40,302 nt of DNA from Acidobacteriota bacterium (GTDB lineage Bacteria; Acidobacteriota; Terriglobia; Bryobacterales; Bryobacteraceae), in the NCBI GenBank assembly GCA_016871155.1, contig VFZO01000022.1:1-40302 (forward strand). The letters are read 5' to 3'. Below the pieces are notes generated by a model. It was given only the letters and a program-made list of their open reading frames with translations, was not told the DNA's origin and did not search any database. Shown in pieces: positions 7,514 to 15,422 of the stretch. Position 1 is the stretch's first letter. Each line of letters begins with the position of its first letter. Made by a program: the position numbers and the translations under genes.

Positions 7514-7846
7514 CTACCGCTGCCGGTCGCCGGCCTGCCGCGTCCAAAGCCGCGAGTTCATGCCATAGCTCTTGGGAGTCCCGCCCGGTATTTGCGCGGA
7601 AATTGTTCCACCGAACAAGTATTTGCTCCATCCCCGGCTCCCCTTAGCCTTCGTGCCGCTCGAATCCGGGTACAGCGGCCTGCGCAGAACATTCGGAAGC
7701 GCGAACTCAGTGGTTCCAACCAGCCCGCTTTTTGCCACAGGCCGGGTGGAAGTGTCTGAGCGGAAACGGCGATTCCCGCGCCAAAGGAAACAAATGCGCC
7801 AGGCCTGAACCGGATCAATTCCAGCCCCGCTTCAACTTTTTTTCGT
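7514..7846. other. 333-bp region without a confident gene
   Basis: Short open frames exist on both strands (minus 7514-7738 and 7558-7818, plus 7572-7808) but none has a recognisable domain, signal peptide or clear start. The two minus frames overlap and might be pieces of a decayed gene; I cannot show this. Two GGAAAC hexamers at 7762-7767 and 7786-7791 resemble the -35 element of ECF-sigma promoters and lie upstream of the ECF sigma gene, but a convincing -10 at the usual spacing was not seen. A T-rich tract (7836-7843) precedes the sigma gene. Confidence 0.5.
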
Positions 7847-8440
7847 TTGTCTGCGTCATGCTCAATAGAGAGTACCCGAGCCTTGATCTTTCGTGAGGTG
7901 GAAGACCGCGATCTGATCTTAAAGGCGCGCCAGGGGGATGTGGACGCCTACAACCTGCTGGTTTCGCGCTGGGAGAAGCGTGTTTTCAACTACATACTGA
8001 AGCTGGTCCGGAACCGGGAGGATGCACTGGACCTGTGCCAGGACGCGTTCCTAAAGGCCTACCAGAACCTCAAGAAGCTCGACGACCCGTCCAAGTTCGC
8101 CGGGTGGCTCTTCCGCATCGCCCACAACGAAGCGTATTCGCTGTTAAGAAAACGGAAACCCGAGGACGGTATCGACACCGCGCTCCTGGACGCCGCCCCA
8201 ATGGGTGGCCACATGCAGCCGGTCGAAACCGCTCTGGCGGTCGAATCCGCCATGACCCGGCTCTCGCCCGAACAGCGCGAGGCCGTGGTTTTGAAAGTGT
8301 ATCAAGGCTTCAAATTTGAAGAGATGGCGGAGATTCTCGATATCCCGCTGTCCACCGTGAAATCGCGCCTCTACACGGCGCTGGACCTGCTGAAAGACGC
8401 ATTGGCCCCAACCGGAGTCTCCCATGCCCGTAACGCCTGA
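7847..8440 (+). CDS. ECF-type RNA polymerase sigma factor
   Basis: The product has sigma region 2 (RQGDVDAYNLLVSRWEKRVFNYI, then DALDLCQDAFLKAYQNL and FAGWLFRIAHNEAYSLLRK) and region 4 (LSPEQREAVVLKVYQGFKFEEMAEIL, then IPLSTVKSRLYTAL), with no region 3, which defines extracytoplasmic-function sigma factors. The longest frame begins at TTG 7847; TTG 7883 and GTG 7898 are in-frame alternatives, and GTG 7898 would start just before the conserved DRDLILKARQGD. It overlaps the anti-sigma gene by 17 bases and is followed through overlapping genes by the type II secretion operon, so it may control that operon and itself. Confidence 0.9.
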   Translation: MSASCSIESTRALIFREVEDRDLILKARQGDVDAYNLLVSRWEKRVFNYILKLVRNREDALDLCQDAFLKAYQNLKKLDDPSKFAGWLFRIAHNEAYSLLRKRKPEDGIDTALLDAAPMGGHMQPVETALAVESAMTRLSPEQREAVVLKVYQGFKFEEMAEILDIPLSTVKSRLYTALDLLKDALAPTGVSHARNA

Positions 8441-9002
8441 CCAATTGAAAGACTACATCTTCGGCGAATTGAACGCCGCTGAACGCCGCGATGTGGAGGC
8501 CGCCCTGGCCTCCGACGCCGCTCTGCGCGACGAATACGCCCGCCTGCAGATCACGCAAACCGCCCTTATGACCGTGCACGAAGAGGAGATCCCGCGCCGC
8601 ATCGCCTTCGTCTCCGACAAAGTCTTCGAGCCGAAATGGTGGCAGGTTTGGATGAATTCCGGCCCTCGCATGGCCTTCGCCTCGGCGGCGCTGCTGGCCG
8701 GCGCCATCGTGTTTCATGCTGTGAATCAACCGGTTCCGGCCGCTGCGCCCGCCTTTGACCAGGCGCAATTGGAACAGCGAATCGCCGAAGGCGTAGCCCG
8801 CTCGCTGCCCGCGGCGCTGGAGCAGGTGGAACAGCGGCACCGGATGCAATTAGCCTCCGCCATGCAAGCCGCGGAAGGTAAATACCAGCGCCTGCGCCAG
8901 GACGACGTGTTGGCGATGGAAGCCGCCTACTCGCTGTGGCGCGAAAAGCAGGCCGCGCAGTATGTGGCGGCCGTGGAACGTCAGCGGAGCGCAATGCAAT
9001 GA
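8424..9002 (+). CDS. Membrane-anchored anti-sigma factor
   Basis: The 192-residue protein begins with a short helical domain (PDQLKDYIFGELNAAERRDVEAAL) of the kind that binds sigma factors, without the HxxxCxxC zinc motif. One membrane segment lies near residues 76-93 (MAFASAALLAGAIVFHAV), and the C-terminal part, presumably periplasmic, is rich in Glu, Gln and Ala and likely forms a coiled coil (about 112-185). Overlap with the ECF sigma gene by 17 bases fits a coupled sigma/anti-sigma pair. Its stop overlaps the next ATG. The signal it senses is unknown; a periplasmic coiled coil next to secretion genes suggests an envelope or secretion cue. Confidence 0.8.
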   Translation: MPVTPDQLKDYIFGELNAAERRDVEAALASDAALRDEYARLQITQTALMTVHEEEIPRRIAFVSDKVFEPKWWQVWMNSGPRMAFASAALLAGAIVFHAVNQPVPAAAPAFDQAQLEQRIAEGVARSLPAALEQVEQRHRMQLASAMQAAEGKYQRLRQDDVLAMEAAYSLWREKQAAQYVAAVERQRSAMQ

Positions 9003-9517
9003 GAATCTTCTGCCTGTTGCTCGCCTCTACTTTGTTCGCCACGCCGGTGAACCGGGCGTTAATCTCCGGCGTCGAGGTGTCGATGAATAAGCGCATTGAG
9101 GCGCTGTGGCCGGGCGAACCCTATCTGCTGCTGGGCCACACCCACGGCGTTTATCTGGATGGGTTCGGTTGTGTTTTCACCACCCGCGTCAATTTGGCGG
9201 AGGGTCCCGGCGTAAGCCCGTTCCGTCCCCAGATTCCAGAGGCCGAGAAGGCCGCCCTGCGGAAGAAAAAGCTGGAGCGTCTTCCAATGCTGCGCGGCGC
9301 CATGCACGACATGATGATCGCCGCCGCCGGCGTCATGGACCCGCTGCCGGCCTGTGAAAAAATCGTTCTATCCATTCTGCTGTTTCACATGCCGCATGAG
9401 GATACCCGCGAACTGCCCACGCAAATCGTGATGGAGTCCACCCGCCAAAATCTCCAAATGGCGCTGACCGGCCAGAAGGAAAAGGCTATCGCCGGCATCC
9501 AGGTGAAGCAGTTCTGA
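8999..9517 (+). CDS. Secreted protein of unknown function between anti-sigma factor and gspE
   Basis: I do not recognise this 172-residue protein. Starting at ATG 8999 (overlapping the anti-sigma stop) gives an N-terminal signal peptide MRIFCLLLASTLFATPV, probably cleaved near residue 16. The mature part contains LLGHTHGVYLDGFGCVF and, later, a basic segment KKKLERLPML and hydrophobic helix IVLSILLFHM. No catalytic motif is evident. It overlaps gspE by one base (TGATG). Its position between a sigma/anti-sigma pair and the secretion genes suggests a periplasmic role in sensing or assembly, which is inference from context only. Confidence 0.75.
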   Translation: MRIFCLLLASTLFATPVNRALISGVEVSMNKRIEALWPGEPYLLLGHTHGVYLDGFGCVFTTRVNLAEGPGVSPFRPQIPEAEKAALRKKKLERLPMLRGAMHDMMIAAAGVMDPLPACEKIVLSILLFHMPHEDTRELPTQIVMESTRQNLQMALTGQKEKAIAGIQVKQF

Positions 9518-11160
9518 TGCGCCTGGGCGAAATTCTCGTCGCCAAGGGCCTGCTCCAGACCGGCGATCTGGATCGCGCGCTGGAATTGCAAAAGGAGCGC
9601 GGCGACAAGATCGGCAAAATTCTCGTCGATCTCGGCTTCGTCGCCCAGCGCGACGTGCTCGCTGGCTTAAGTGCGCAGTTGCAGGTGCCGCTGGTTCCCA
9701 TCGACGCCGCAAATTTCTCCGCGCCGGAGACCGAGGCGCTCTCCGCGCGGTTTCTCCGGCAGAGCCGCTGCTTGCCTCTCGGCGTGGGGGAGAACGGTTT
9801 GACCCTGGCCATGGCCGATCCGCTCGATTTCGAAACCATCGCCGCCGTGCGAGGCTTCACGGGTCTGCGTGTCGCGCCGGTTCTCGCCGCCGAGAACGAA
9901 ATCCTGGAGGCCATCGACAAGCACTACGGCGAATCCGCCCGCGCTGACGCCGGTACAAGCTTCGAAGACGGCGCGGCCGGCAACGAAGACCTGGAGCACT
10001 TGCGTGACATGGCCAGCGAAGCGCCGGTCATCCGCATGGTGAACGCCACCATCGCGTCGGCCGTCGAAAAGCGCGCCAGCGATATTCACATTGAGCCATT
10101 CGAAAAGATCTTTCGCATCCGGTTCCGCATCGACGGCGTGCTCTATGAGCAGGACCCGCCGCCCCGCGAAATGAAGGCCGCGCTTATCAGCCGGGTGAAG
10201 CTGATGGCCAAGCTCAACATCGCCGAGCGCCGTCTTCCGCAGGACGGCCGCATCAAGGTCAAGACCCTCGGCCGGGAAGTCGACTTGCGCGTCTCCACGT
10301 TGCCCACTCTCTACGGCGAAAGCGTCGTCATGCGCCTGCTCGACCGTTCCGCGGGCGACCAGTTTTACGATCTCCGCCGCCTGGGTTTCACCGACAAAAT
10401 GCTGGACCGGATGGAGCACTACACGCAGCTTCCGCACGGCATCATGTTTGTCACCGGGCCCACTGGAAGCGGCAAGTCCACTACGCTCTACTCCGCGCTA
10501 AAGCGCATCAACGGCACGGAGCGCAAGATCATCACGATCGAGGATCCCGTCGAGTACCAGATGGACGGCATCAATCAGATCCACGTGAATCCGCAGATCG
10601 GATTGACCTTCGCCTCCGGTTTGCGGCACATTGTCCGGCAGGATCCCGACGTGATCATGGTCGGCGAGGTGCGAGACCGTGAAACCGCCGACGTCGCGAT
10701 TCGTTCCGCGCTCACCGGCCACTTCGTGTTTTCCACGCTCCACACCAACGATGCTCCCAGTGCAATCACGCGCTTGACCGACATGGGCGTGGAGAACTAC
10801 CTGATCTCATCCTCAGTCGTCAGCATCCTCGCGCAGCGCCTGGTCCGGAAAATCTGCCCGCACTGCAAGGTGCCCGGCCCAAGGCGCGTCCGGCCGGAAG
10901 GCGAGGAGATCTCCACCTGGCGCGGCTCCGGCTGCTCCCATTGCTTCGGCTCCGGCTACACGGGGCGCGTCGGCATTTTTGAATTGATGGAGCTAAACGA
11001 CGAGATTCGCCGCCTCATTGTCCGTAACGAAGACGCCACCGTTCTTACCGCCGCGGCCAAGAACAACGGCATGCGGACGCTGCGAGAGGACGGCTGGAAC
11101 AAGGTGGCGGAAGGGGTCACCACGCCTGAGGAGGTCCTGCGGGTCACGCAGGAGTTCTAA
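9517..11160 (+). CDS. gspE: Type II secretion/type IV pilus assembly ATPase
   Basis: The 547-residue cytoplasmic ATPase has an N-terminal MshEN/GspE-N domain (residues 1-140) and the secretion-ATPase core: Walker A GPTGSGKST near 314-322, the Asp box IEDPVEYQMDG, the His box and Walker B around VGEVRDRETA (about 382), and SALTGHFVFSTLHTNDA. A zinc-binding CPHC...CSHC arrangement near 446-474 is typical of GspE/PilB. It powers pseudopilus assembly at the inner membrane through GspF and GspL. The start overlaps the preceding gene. Placement before gspF and four pseudopilin genes supports GspE over PilB, although the two are hard to separate by sequence. Confidence 0.93.
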   Translation: MRLGEILVAKGLLQTGDLDRALELQKERGDKIGKILVDLGFVAQRDVLAGLSAQLQVPLVPIDAANFSAPETEALSARFLRQSRCLPLGVGENGLTLAMADPLDFETIAAVRGFTGLRVAPVLAAENEILEAIDKHYGESARADAGTSFEDGAAGNEDLEHLRDMASEAPVIRMVNATIASAVEKRASDIHIEPFEKIFRIRFRIDGVLYEQDPPPREMKAALISRVKLMAKLNIAERRLPQDGRIKVKTLGREVDLRVSTLPTLYGESVVMRLLDRSAGDQFYDLRRLGFTDKMLDRMEHYTQLPHGIMFVTGPTGSGKSTTLYSALKRINGTERKIITIEDPVEYQMDGINQIHVNPQIGLTFASGLRHIVRQDPDVIMVGEVRDRETADVAIRSALTGHFVFSTLHTNDAPSAITRLTDMGVENYLISSSVVSILAQRLVRKICPHCKVPGPRRVRPEGEEISTWRGSGCSHCFGSGYTGRVGIFELMELNDEIRRLIVRNEDATVLTAAAKNNGMRTLREDGWNKVAEGVTTPEEVLRVTQEF

Positions 11161-11163
11161 GGC

Positions 11164-12375
11164 ATGGCATCGGCGTTCCACTTTAGGGCGGTGAACTCGG
11201 AAGGCAAGGTCCGTACGGGAACGCTGTCCGGTGAGAACGACAAGGAAATTGCCCGCGAGCTTCGCAAACAGGGACTCACGCCGGTTTATGTTGGCCTTGA
11301 GAAGAAGCGCGGCCTGGAGATCAAGCTGCCCGATTTCGGCGGCTCCCGGAAGAAAGACGTTCTCTTCTTCACCACCGAACTGACGACGCTGTTGAACTCC
11401 GGAATCCCGGTCGATCGCGCCCTGCAGATTTCCACGGAGCTCACGGAAAAGCCACAGTTCCGCATGGTCGTGCTGGACGTGCTGCGCGTGCTTAAGGGAG
11501 GCCGCTCTCTGGCCGACGCCATGGCCACGCATCCGGAGTACTTTGGCGACCTGTACGTGAACATGGTGCGCGCCGGTGAGGCCTCCGGCTCGTTGGGCGT
11601 CGTCTTCGAAAGGCTCAGCGAGTTCGAGAAAACGCGCGACGAACTGCGCAGCTACATTATTTCTTCCATGGTGTACCCGGTTCTACTCAGCCTTGTGGGC
11701 GTCGGCAGCGTCTTTGTACTGATGAACTTCGTCGTACCGCGATTCGCGCAGGTGTTCGATCAGGGCAACATCCCCATGCCCTTGCCTACGAAGATCATGA
11801 TCGAAGCCAGCAAGGCGACCCAAGCCTATGCCCCCATCGTCATCGGGCTCTTGATCGCCGGACTGCTGGCGCTCCAGGCTTATATCCGCACTCCAGATGG
11901 CCGGCTCTGGTGGGATCGCGCGCGGTTGAAAATCCCGCTTCTGGGCGATGCGCTGCGCAAGGCCGAAACGGCGCGTTTCGCCCGCGCCATGGGCACGCTG
12001 ATCTCGAACTCCGTGCCGCTTGTCCAGTCGCTCGGCATCGCGGGGGCCATCATGAACAACCGGATTATGTCCGGTGCGCTGGACGCCGTGTCCATGGGGG
12101 TGAAGCGCGGCGAAGGAATCTCGGCACCTCTCAAGCGCACCGGCGTTTTTCCACCGCTGGCCGCCCACCTGTTAAGCGTCGGGGAGGAGACCGGCAAGCT
12201 CGACCTGATGTTCCTGCGCATGGCCGACGTTTATGAGGCCGACACGCGTGCCGCCATCCGCCGTTTCACATCCCTGTTTGAGCCGCTCATTATCCTCGTC
12301 ATGGGCGTTATCATTGGCGCGTTGGTGATCAGTTTGCTGCTCGCCATCTCGTCCATCAACGAAGTCGCAGTTTAA
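11164..12375 (+). CDS. gspF: Type II secretion inner-membrane platform protein
   Basis: The 403-residue protein has the two repeated cytoplasmic GspF/PilC domains (FTTELTTLLNSGIPVDRALQ near 70-90 and FARAMGTLISNSVPLVQSL near 275-293), each with the L-x-S-G/N-x-P-x-x-x-A/S-L pattern. Membrane segments lie around residues 164-192, 222-242 and 373-398. It forms the central inner-membrane platform contacted by GspE and the pseudopilins. The gene begins three bases after gspE ends. Length and topology are normal for the family. Confidence 0.94.
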   Translation: MASAFHFRAVNSEGKVRTGTLSGENDKEIARELRKQGLTPVYVGLEKKRGLEIKLPDFGGSRKKDVLFFTTELTTLLNSGIPVDRALQISTELTEKPQFRMVVLDVLRVLKGGRSLADAMATHPEYFGDLYVNMVRAGEASGSLGVVFERLSEFEKTRDELRSYIISSMVYPVLLSLVGVGSVFVLMNFVVPRFAQVFDQGNIPMPLPTKIMIEASKATQAYAPIVIGLLIAGLLALQAYIRTPDGRLWWDRARLKIPLLGDALRKAETARFARAMGTLISNSVPLVQSLGIAGAIMNNRIMSGALDAVSMGVKRGEGISAPLKRTGVFPPLAAHLLSVGEETGKLDLMFLRMADVYEADTRAAIRRFTSLFEPLIILVMGVIIGALVISLLLAISSINEVAV

Positions 12376-12388
12376 TGGAGTAATCGCT

Positions 12389-12835
12389 ATGATTCGTCCA
12401 GTCACTCAACGCCGCCGCCGCTTGCAGGCCGGCCTCACGCTCATCGAAATGCTGGTCGTGGTTACCATCATCGCCGTCTTCGCCGCGGTGGTGGGTCCGC
12501 GCATGCTGCGCCGTGCCGACGTGGCCAAACAGACCGCCGCCCGCCAGCAGATTCAGTCGTTCAGCACCGCGCTGGGCGCCTACAAGCTGGACACCTCGTT
12601 GTTCCCCACCACCGAGCAGGGTTTGAACGCGCTCCGAACCAAGCCCGAGGGCGTGAATGGATGGCAGGGCCCCTACCTGCCTCAGGAAATCCCCACCGAT
12701 CCCTGGAGCCGCCCGTTCGTCTATAAATATCCCGGCGAACATGGCGATGAGCCAGACATTATCAGCCTGGGCGCCGACGGTCAGCCCGGCGGTACCGATA
12801 TCGCCGAAGATATCGTCTCCTGGAAGTCGAAGTAG
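12389..12835 (+). CDS. gspG: Major pseudopilin
   Basis: The 148-residue prepilin has a basic leader and a type IV prepilin cleavage site after G15, then LTLIEMLVVVTIIAVFAAVVG with the required glutamate at position +5. The globular part has LFPTTEQGLNAL, WQGPYLPQEIPTDPW and GADGQPGGT...DIVSW, the hallmarks of GspG including its calcium-binding C-terminal loop. It polymerises into the pseudopilus that pushes substrates through the secretin. A prepilin peptidase is required but none is encoded in this window. Confidence 0.95.
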   Translation: MIRPVTQRRRRLQAGLTLIEMLVVVTIIAVFAAVVGPRMLRRADVAKQTAARQQIQSFSTALGAYKLDTSLFPTTEQGLNALRTKPEGVNGWQGPYLPQEIPTDPWSRPFVYKYPGEHGDEPDIISLGADGQPGGTDIAEDIVSWKSK

Positions 12836-12840
12836 CCGCT

Positions 12841-13320
12841 GTGTCCCTGCGGCGCGCCAGACAATCCGGCGTCACGTTGATGGAGATGCTCATCGTCGTC
12901 ACCATCATCGGCGTCATGGTTGGCGTCGCGTTCCCCTCCATCACCGCCGGCCTGGAAACCCTCCGGCTGCGTTCGGCCAGCGATTCGATCGTCAGCTCCT
13001 TGAATTCCGCCTTGAACTTGGCGGATCGCAGGCAAACCCCGGTCGAGATCCGGATCGACAAGGAAGCCAACCGGCTCACCATGGCCAGCGCCGTTCCCGG
13101 CTATCAACGGGAGGTCGTGCTGAGTGACGGCGTCGTCATCGAAAAGATCCACCCCGCGATTCCCCAACTCGACGAACGGGAGCCCCGCGTGTTCCTTGTC
13201 CATCCGGGCGGCACCGTGCCGCGCATCGGCATTGAGATTCGGAACAGGAAGAACGCCCGGCGCCTCGTGATGGTGGATCCCATCACCGGCGTGGCTCAGG
13301 TGCGGGAGATGGCGCCTTGA
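12841..13320 (+). CDS. gspH: Minor pseudopilin GspH
   Basis: The 159-residue product starts with GTG and has a short leader ending at G10 followed by VTLMEMLIVVTIIGVMVG, with glutamate at +5. The following helix and beta-rich region (LRSASDSIVSSLNSALNLADRR, then VEIRIDKEANRL) match the GspH/FimT pattern. Together with GspI, J and K it would form the tip of the pseudopilus. Spacing from gspG is five bases and its stop overlaps the TTG start of gspI. Assignment as GspH rests on motif and position between G and I. Confidence 0.87.
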   Translation: MSLRRARQSGVTLMEMLIVVTIIGVMVGVAFPSITAGLETLRLRSASDSIVSSLNSALNLADRRQTPVEIRIDKEANRLTMASAVPGYQREVVLSDGVVIEKIHPAIPQLDEREPRVFLVHPGGTVPRIGIEIRNRKNARRLVMVDPITGVAQVREMAP

Positions 13321-13742
13321 GAGAGCGGGGCTTCAGCCTTCTCGAAGTCATGGTCGCGACGCTCATCATGGCCGTGGCCGTTGTGGCGCTGCTGTCGAAT
13401 CTCTCCACATCGCTCCGGAATGCAGCGCGGCTGACGAACTACGACCGGGCGGCGATGCTGGCGAAAAGCAAGATGGACGAGCTGTTGCTCGTTCCACGTT
13501 TCCCGCCGGGCGCTGTCATCGACGGCCAATTCGATCTCTCCCAAACCTCCGGCGTGCCGGCCGCTTGGCGCGCCCGCGCGACGCTGTTCGAGGCGGCCCC
13601 GGGTGCCGGGCCGGGCATGCCGGCACTGGAGCGAATCGAACTCGAAGTTCGCTTCGAACAGGGCGGCCAGACCAAGACTTTTCAACTCGAGGGCTACCGG
13701 AAGCGCAACCTTTTTCCCGGCGAGGCGATGGCGCTCCCATGA
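13317..13742 (+). CDS. gspI: Minor pseudopilin GspI
   Basis: The 141-residue protein starts at TTG, overlapping the gspH stop by four bases (TTGA). A very short leader MRERG precedes FSLLEVMVATLIMAVAVVALL with glutamate at +5 after cleavage. The mature domain is small, as in GspI. The TTG start and overlap suggest translation by coupling to gspH. Position between gspH and gspJ supports the call. Confidence 0.87.
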   Translation: MRERGFSLLEVMVATLIMAVAVVALLSNLSTSLRNAARLTNYDRAAMLAKSKMDELLLVPRFPPGAVIDGQFDLSQTSGVPAAWRARATLFEAAPGAGPGMPALERIELEVRFEQGGQTKTFQLEGYRKRNLFPGEAMALP

Positions 13743-14458
13743 AAATCGAACGCGGCGTCACGCTTCTCGAACTGCTCATTTCAATCTCGCTCGTTTCGCT
13801 GTTGAGCCTGGGAGTTCTGTACTCCATGCGCGTCGGCATCGACGCGATGGATAAGACGAATCAACGCTTCATGAAGAACCGCCGCGCGCTGGGCGCGGAG
13901 AAGGTCCTGGCGCAGCAACTCGCCGGCCTCATGCCCGCCACCGTCGAATGCGGCGGTCCGGGCGCGCCCAAGGCGCCGATGTTTCAGGGCGAACCGCAAA
14001 CCATGCGGTTTGTCTCCAGCTACTCCTTGGCCGAAGGGGCCCGGGGCTATCCCAAGCTCCTCGAGTTCACGGTCATCCCTGGCGAGAACAACGAGGGGTA
14101 CCGCCTGATCGTCGCGGAAACGCCGTTCGCCAGCGCCAATTCTCTGCGCGGCCTCTGCGTTGGAATCCGCGCCGACCCGCTCACCGGCCAGCCGTCGCCG
14201 CTGTTTCCGCCCGTCCTCTCACGGCCCGATTCCTTCATCCTGGCAGATCGCATGGCGGCCATTCGCTTCGTCTATCGCAACGAAATGCCGCCGCCTGTCT
14301 TTGAACAATGGTTCCCGGCCTGGCAGTTTGGCAAGTGGCCTTCCGCCGTCCGGATCGAAATGATTCCCATGCAGCCGGATCCCGCCAATTTGCACACCGG
14401 CAGCGTCACGATTCCAATACGCCTAACCGCGAATCCCTACTATGTGCAAACGGACTAA
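13739..14458 (+). CDS. gspJ: Minor pseudopilin GspJ
   Basis: The 239-residue product begins at an ATG overlapping the gspI stop (ATGA). It has leader MKIERG and then VTLLELLISISLVSLLSLGVLY with glutamate at +5. The remainder is a larger beta-rich domain than in GspH or GspI, as expected for GspJ. A longer upstream frame exists but would place the prepilin leader internally, so this start is preferred. It overlaps gspK by 17 bases. Confidence 0.87.
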   Translation: MKIERGVTLLELLISISLVSLLSLGVLYSMRVGIDAMDKTNQRFMKNRRALGAEKVLAQQLAGLMPATVECGGPGAPKAPMFQGEPQTMRFVSSYSLAEGARGYPKLLEFTVIPGENNEGYRLIVAETPFASANSLRGLCVGIRADPLTGQPSPLFPPVLSRPDSFILADRMAAIRFVYRNEMPPPVFEQWFPAWQFGKWPSAVRIEMIPMQPDPANLHTGSVTIPIRLTANPYYVQTD

Positions 14459-15422
14459 TCGGAAGGGCGGCGCCCTGTTGACCGTGCTCTGGCTCTCTGC
14501 CGCGCTCTCGGCCATCGCCTTCTCCGTCGCCACCACGGTCCGGGGCGAAACCGAGCGCACGTCCACCCACATGGACCACGTTCGCGCCTACTACCTGGCC
14601 ACCGGCGCCGTCGACCGGGCCCTGCTTTGGATGCAAATCGGCCCTGGCCCACGCCGTCCGGACGGGCAGGCGATGTTTTTCGAATACGGGTGGCCGGTGT
14701 TGACCATGCCGTTCCCCACCGGGCTCGCCACGGTCGAGCTGATTCCCGAATCCGCCCGATTGAACGTCAATCGCGCCACGCCGCAGGAACTTGGGCGGCT
14801 GCTGCTGGCCATGGGCGTCGCGGCGGAGCCCGCGCAGGCCATCGTCGCCGGAATTCTCGATTGGCGGACCACCATTCCCGGTCCGTCGCCCTTGGATGGC
14901 TTTTATTCTTCGCTGGGGCCGGCTTTTCAGCCCCGGCGCGCGTCCTTGGAACAGATCGAGGAGCTTCTCTACGTTCGTGGCGTCACACCGGAGCTGTTTC
15001 ACGGCACTTGGTCGCGCGACGCCTCCGGTGTTCTGGTTCGCCTCCCAGGTCTGAAAGACTGCCTGACCGTGTACGGTTTCAACACAGCCTACGACATTAA
15101 CGTTACCCCCGCTCCCGTGCTGATGGCGGCCGGCGTCCCGGCGGACGTCGTCGCCGCCATCGTGGAAAGGCGGTCTCGCCAGCCCTTCCTGCGCGCCGAG
15201 GAGTTGAATCCGTTTACAGGCCCGGCCCAGGGCAAGGTCCGTCTCGGCGGCAACTCGATCTTCACACTGCGCGCCACCGCTACGCTGAAAGCGCCGGCTC
15301 CCAATGGCCTCTCCGATGTGCGGCGCACTGTGGCGGCCGTCGTGAAGTTCAACGTGGATGTGAAGGACGATCCGTCGCCCTACTGGATTCTGCGTTGGTA
15401 CGACAACGCGGGGACCAACTGA
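14442..15422 (+). CDS. gspK: Minor pseudopilin GspK
   Basis: The 326-residue protein has leader MCKRTNRKG and then GALLTVLWLSAALSAIAFSV; the +5 glutamate of other pseudopilins is absent, which is the known peculiarity of GspK. RAYYLATGAVDRAL and LNVNRATPQELGRLL (a helix-hairpin-helix-like segment) are characteristic of the family, as is the large inserted alpha domain. GspK caps the pseudopilus tip with GspI and GspJ. Its stop overlaps the next start by TGATG. Confidence 0.92.
   Translation: MCKRTNRKGGALLTVLWLSAALSAIAFSVATTVRGETERTSTHMDHVRAYYLATGAVDRALLWMQIGPGPRRPDGQAMFFEYGWPVLTMPFPTGLATVELIPESARLNVNRATPQELGRLLLAMGVAAEPAQAIVAGILDWRTTIPGPSPLDGFYSSLGPAFQPRRASLEQIEELLYVRGVTPELFHGTWSRDASGVLVRLPGLKDCLTVYGFNTAYDINVTPAPVLMAAGVPADVVAAIVERRSRQPFLRAEELNPFTGPAQGKVRLGGNSIFTLRATATLKAPAPNGLSDVRRTVAAVVKFNVDVKDDPSPYWILRWYDNAGTN

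Noticed and set aside
6145-7647. 500-codon plus-strand frame spanning the MFS gene end, the HEAGH gene and the cytochrome
   Set aside because: Shadow of three better-supported genes; product is Arg-rich and lacks any motif.
7514-7738. Minus-strand 74-codon frame downstream of the cytochrome
   Set aside because: No homology recognised, no convincing start or RBS; listed only as an unassigned region.
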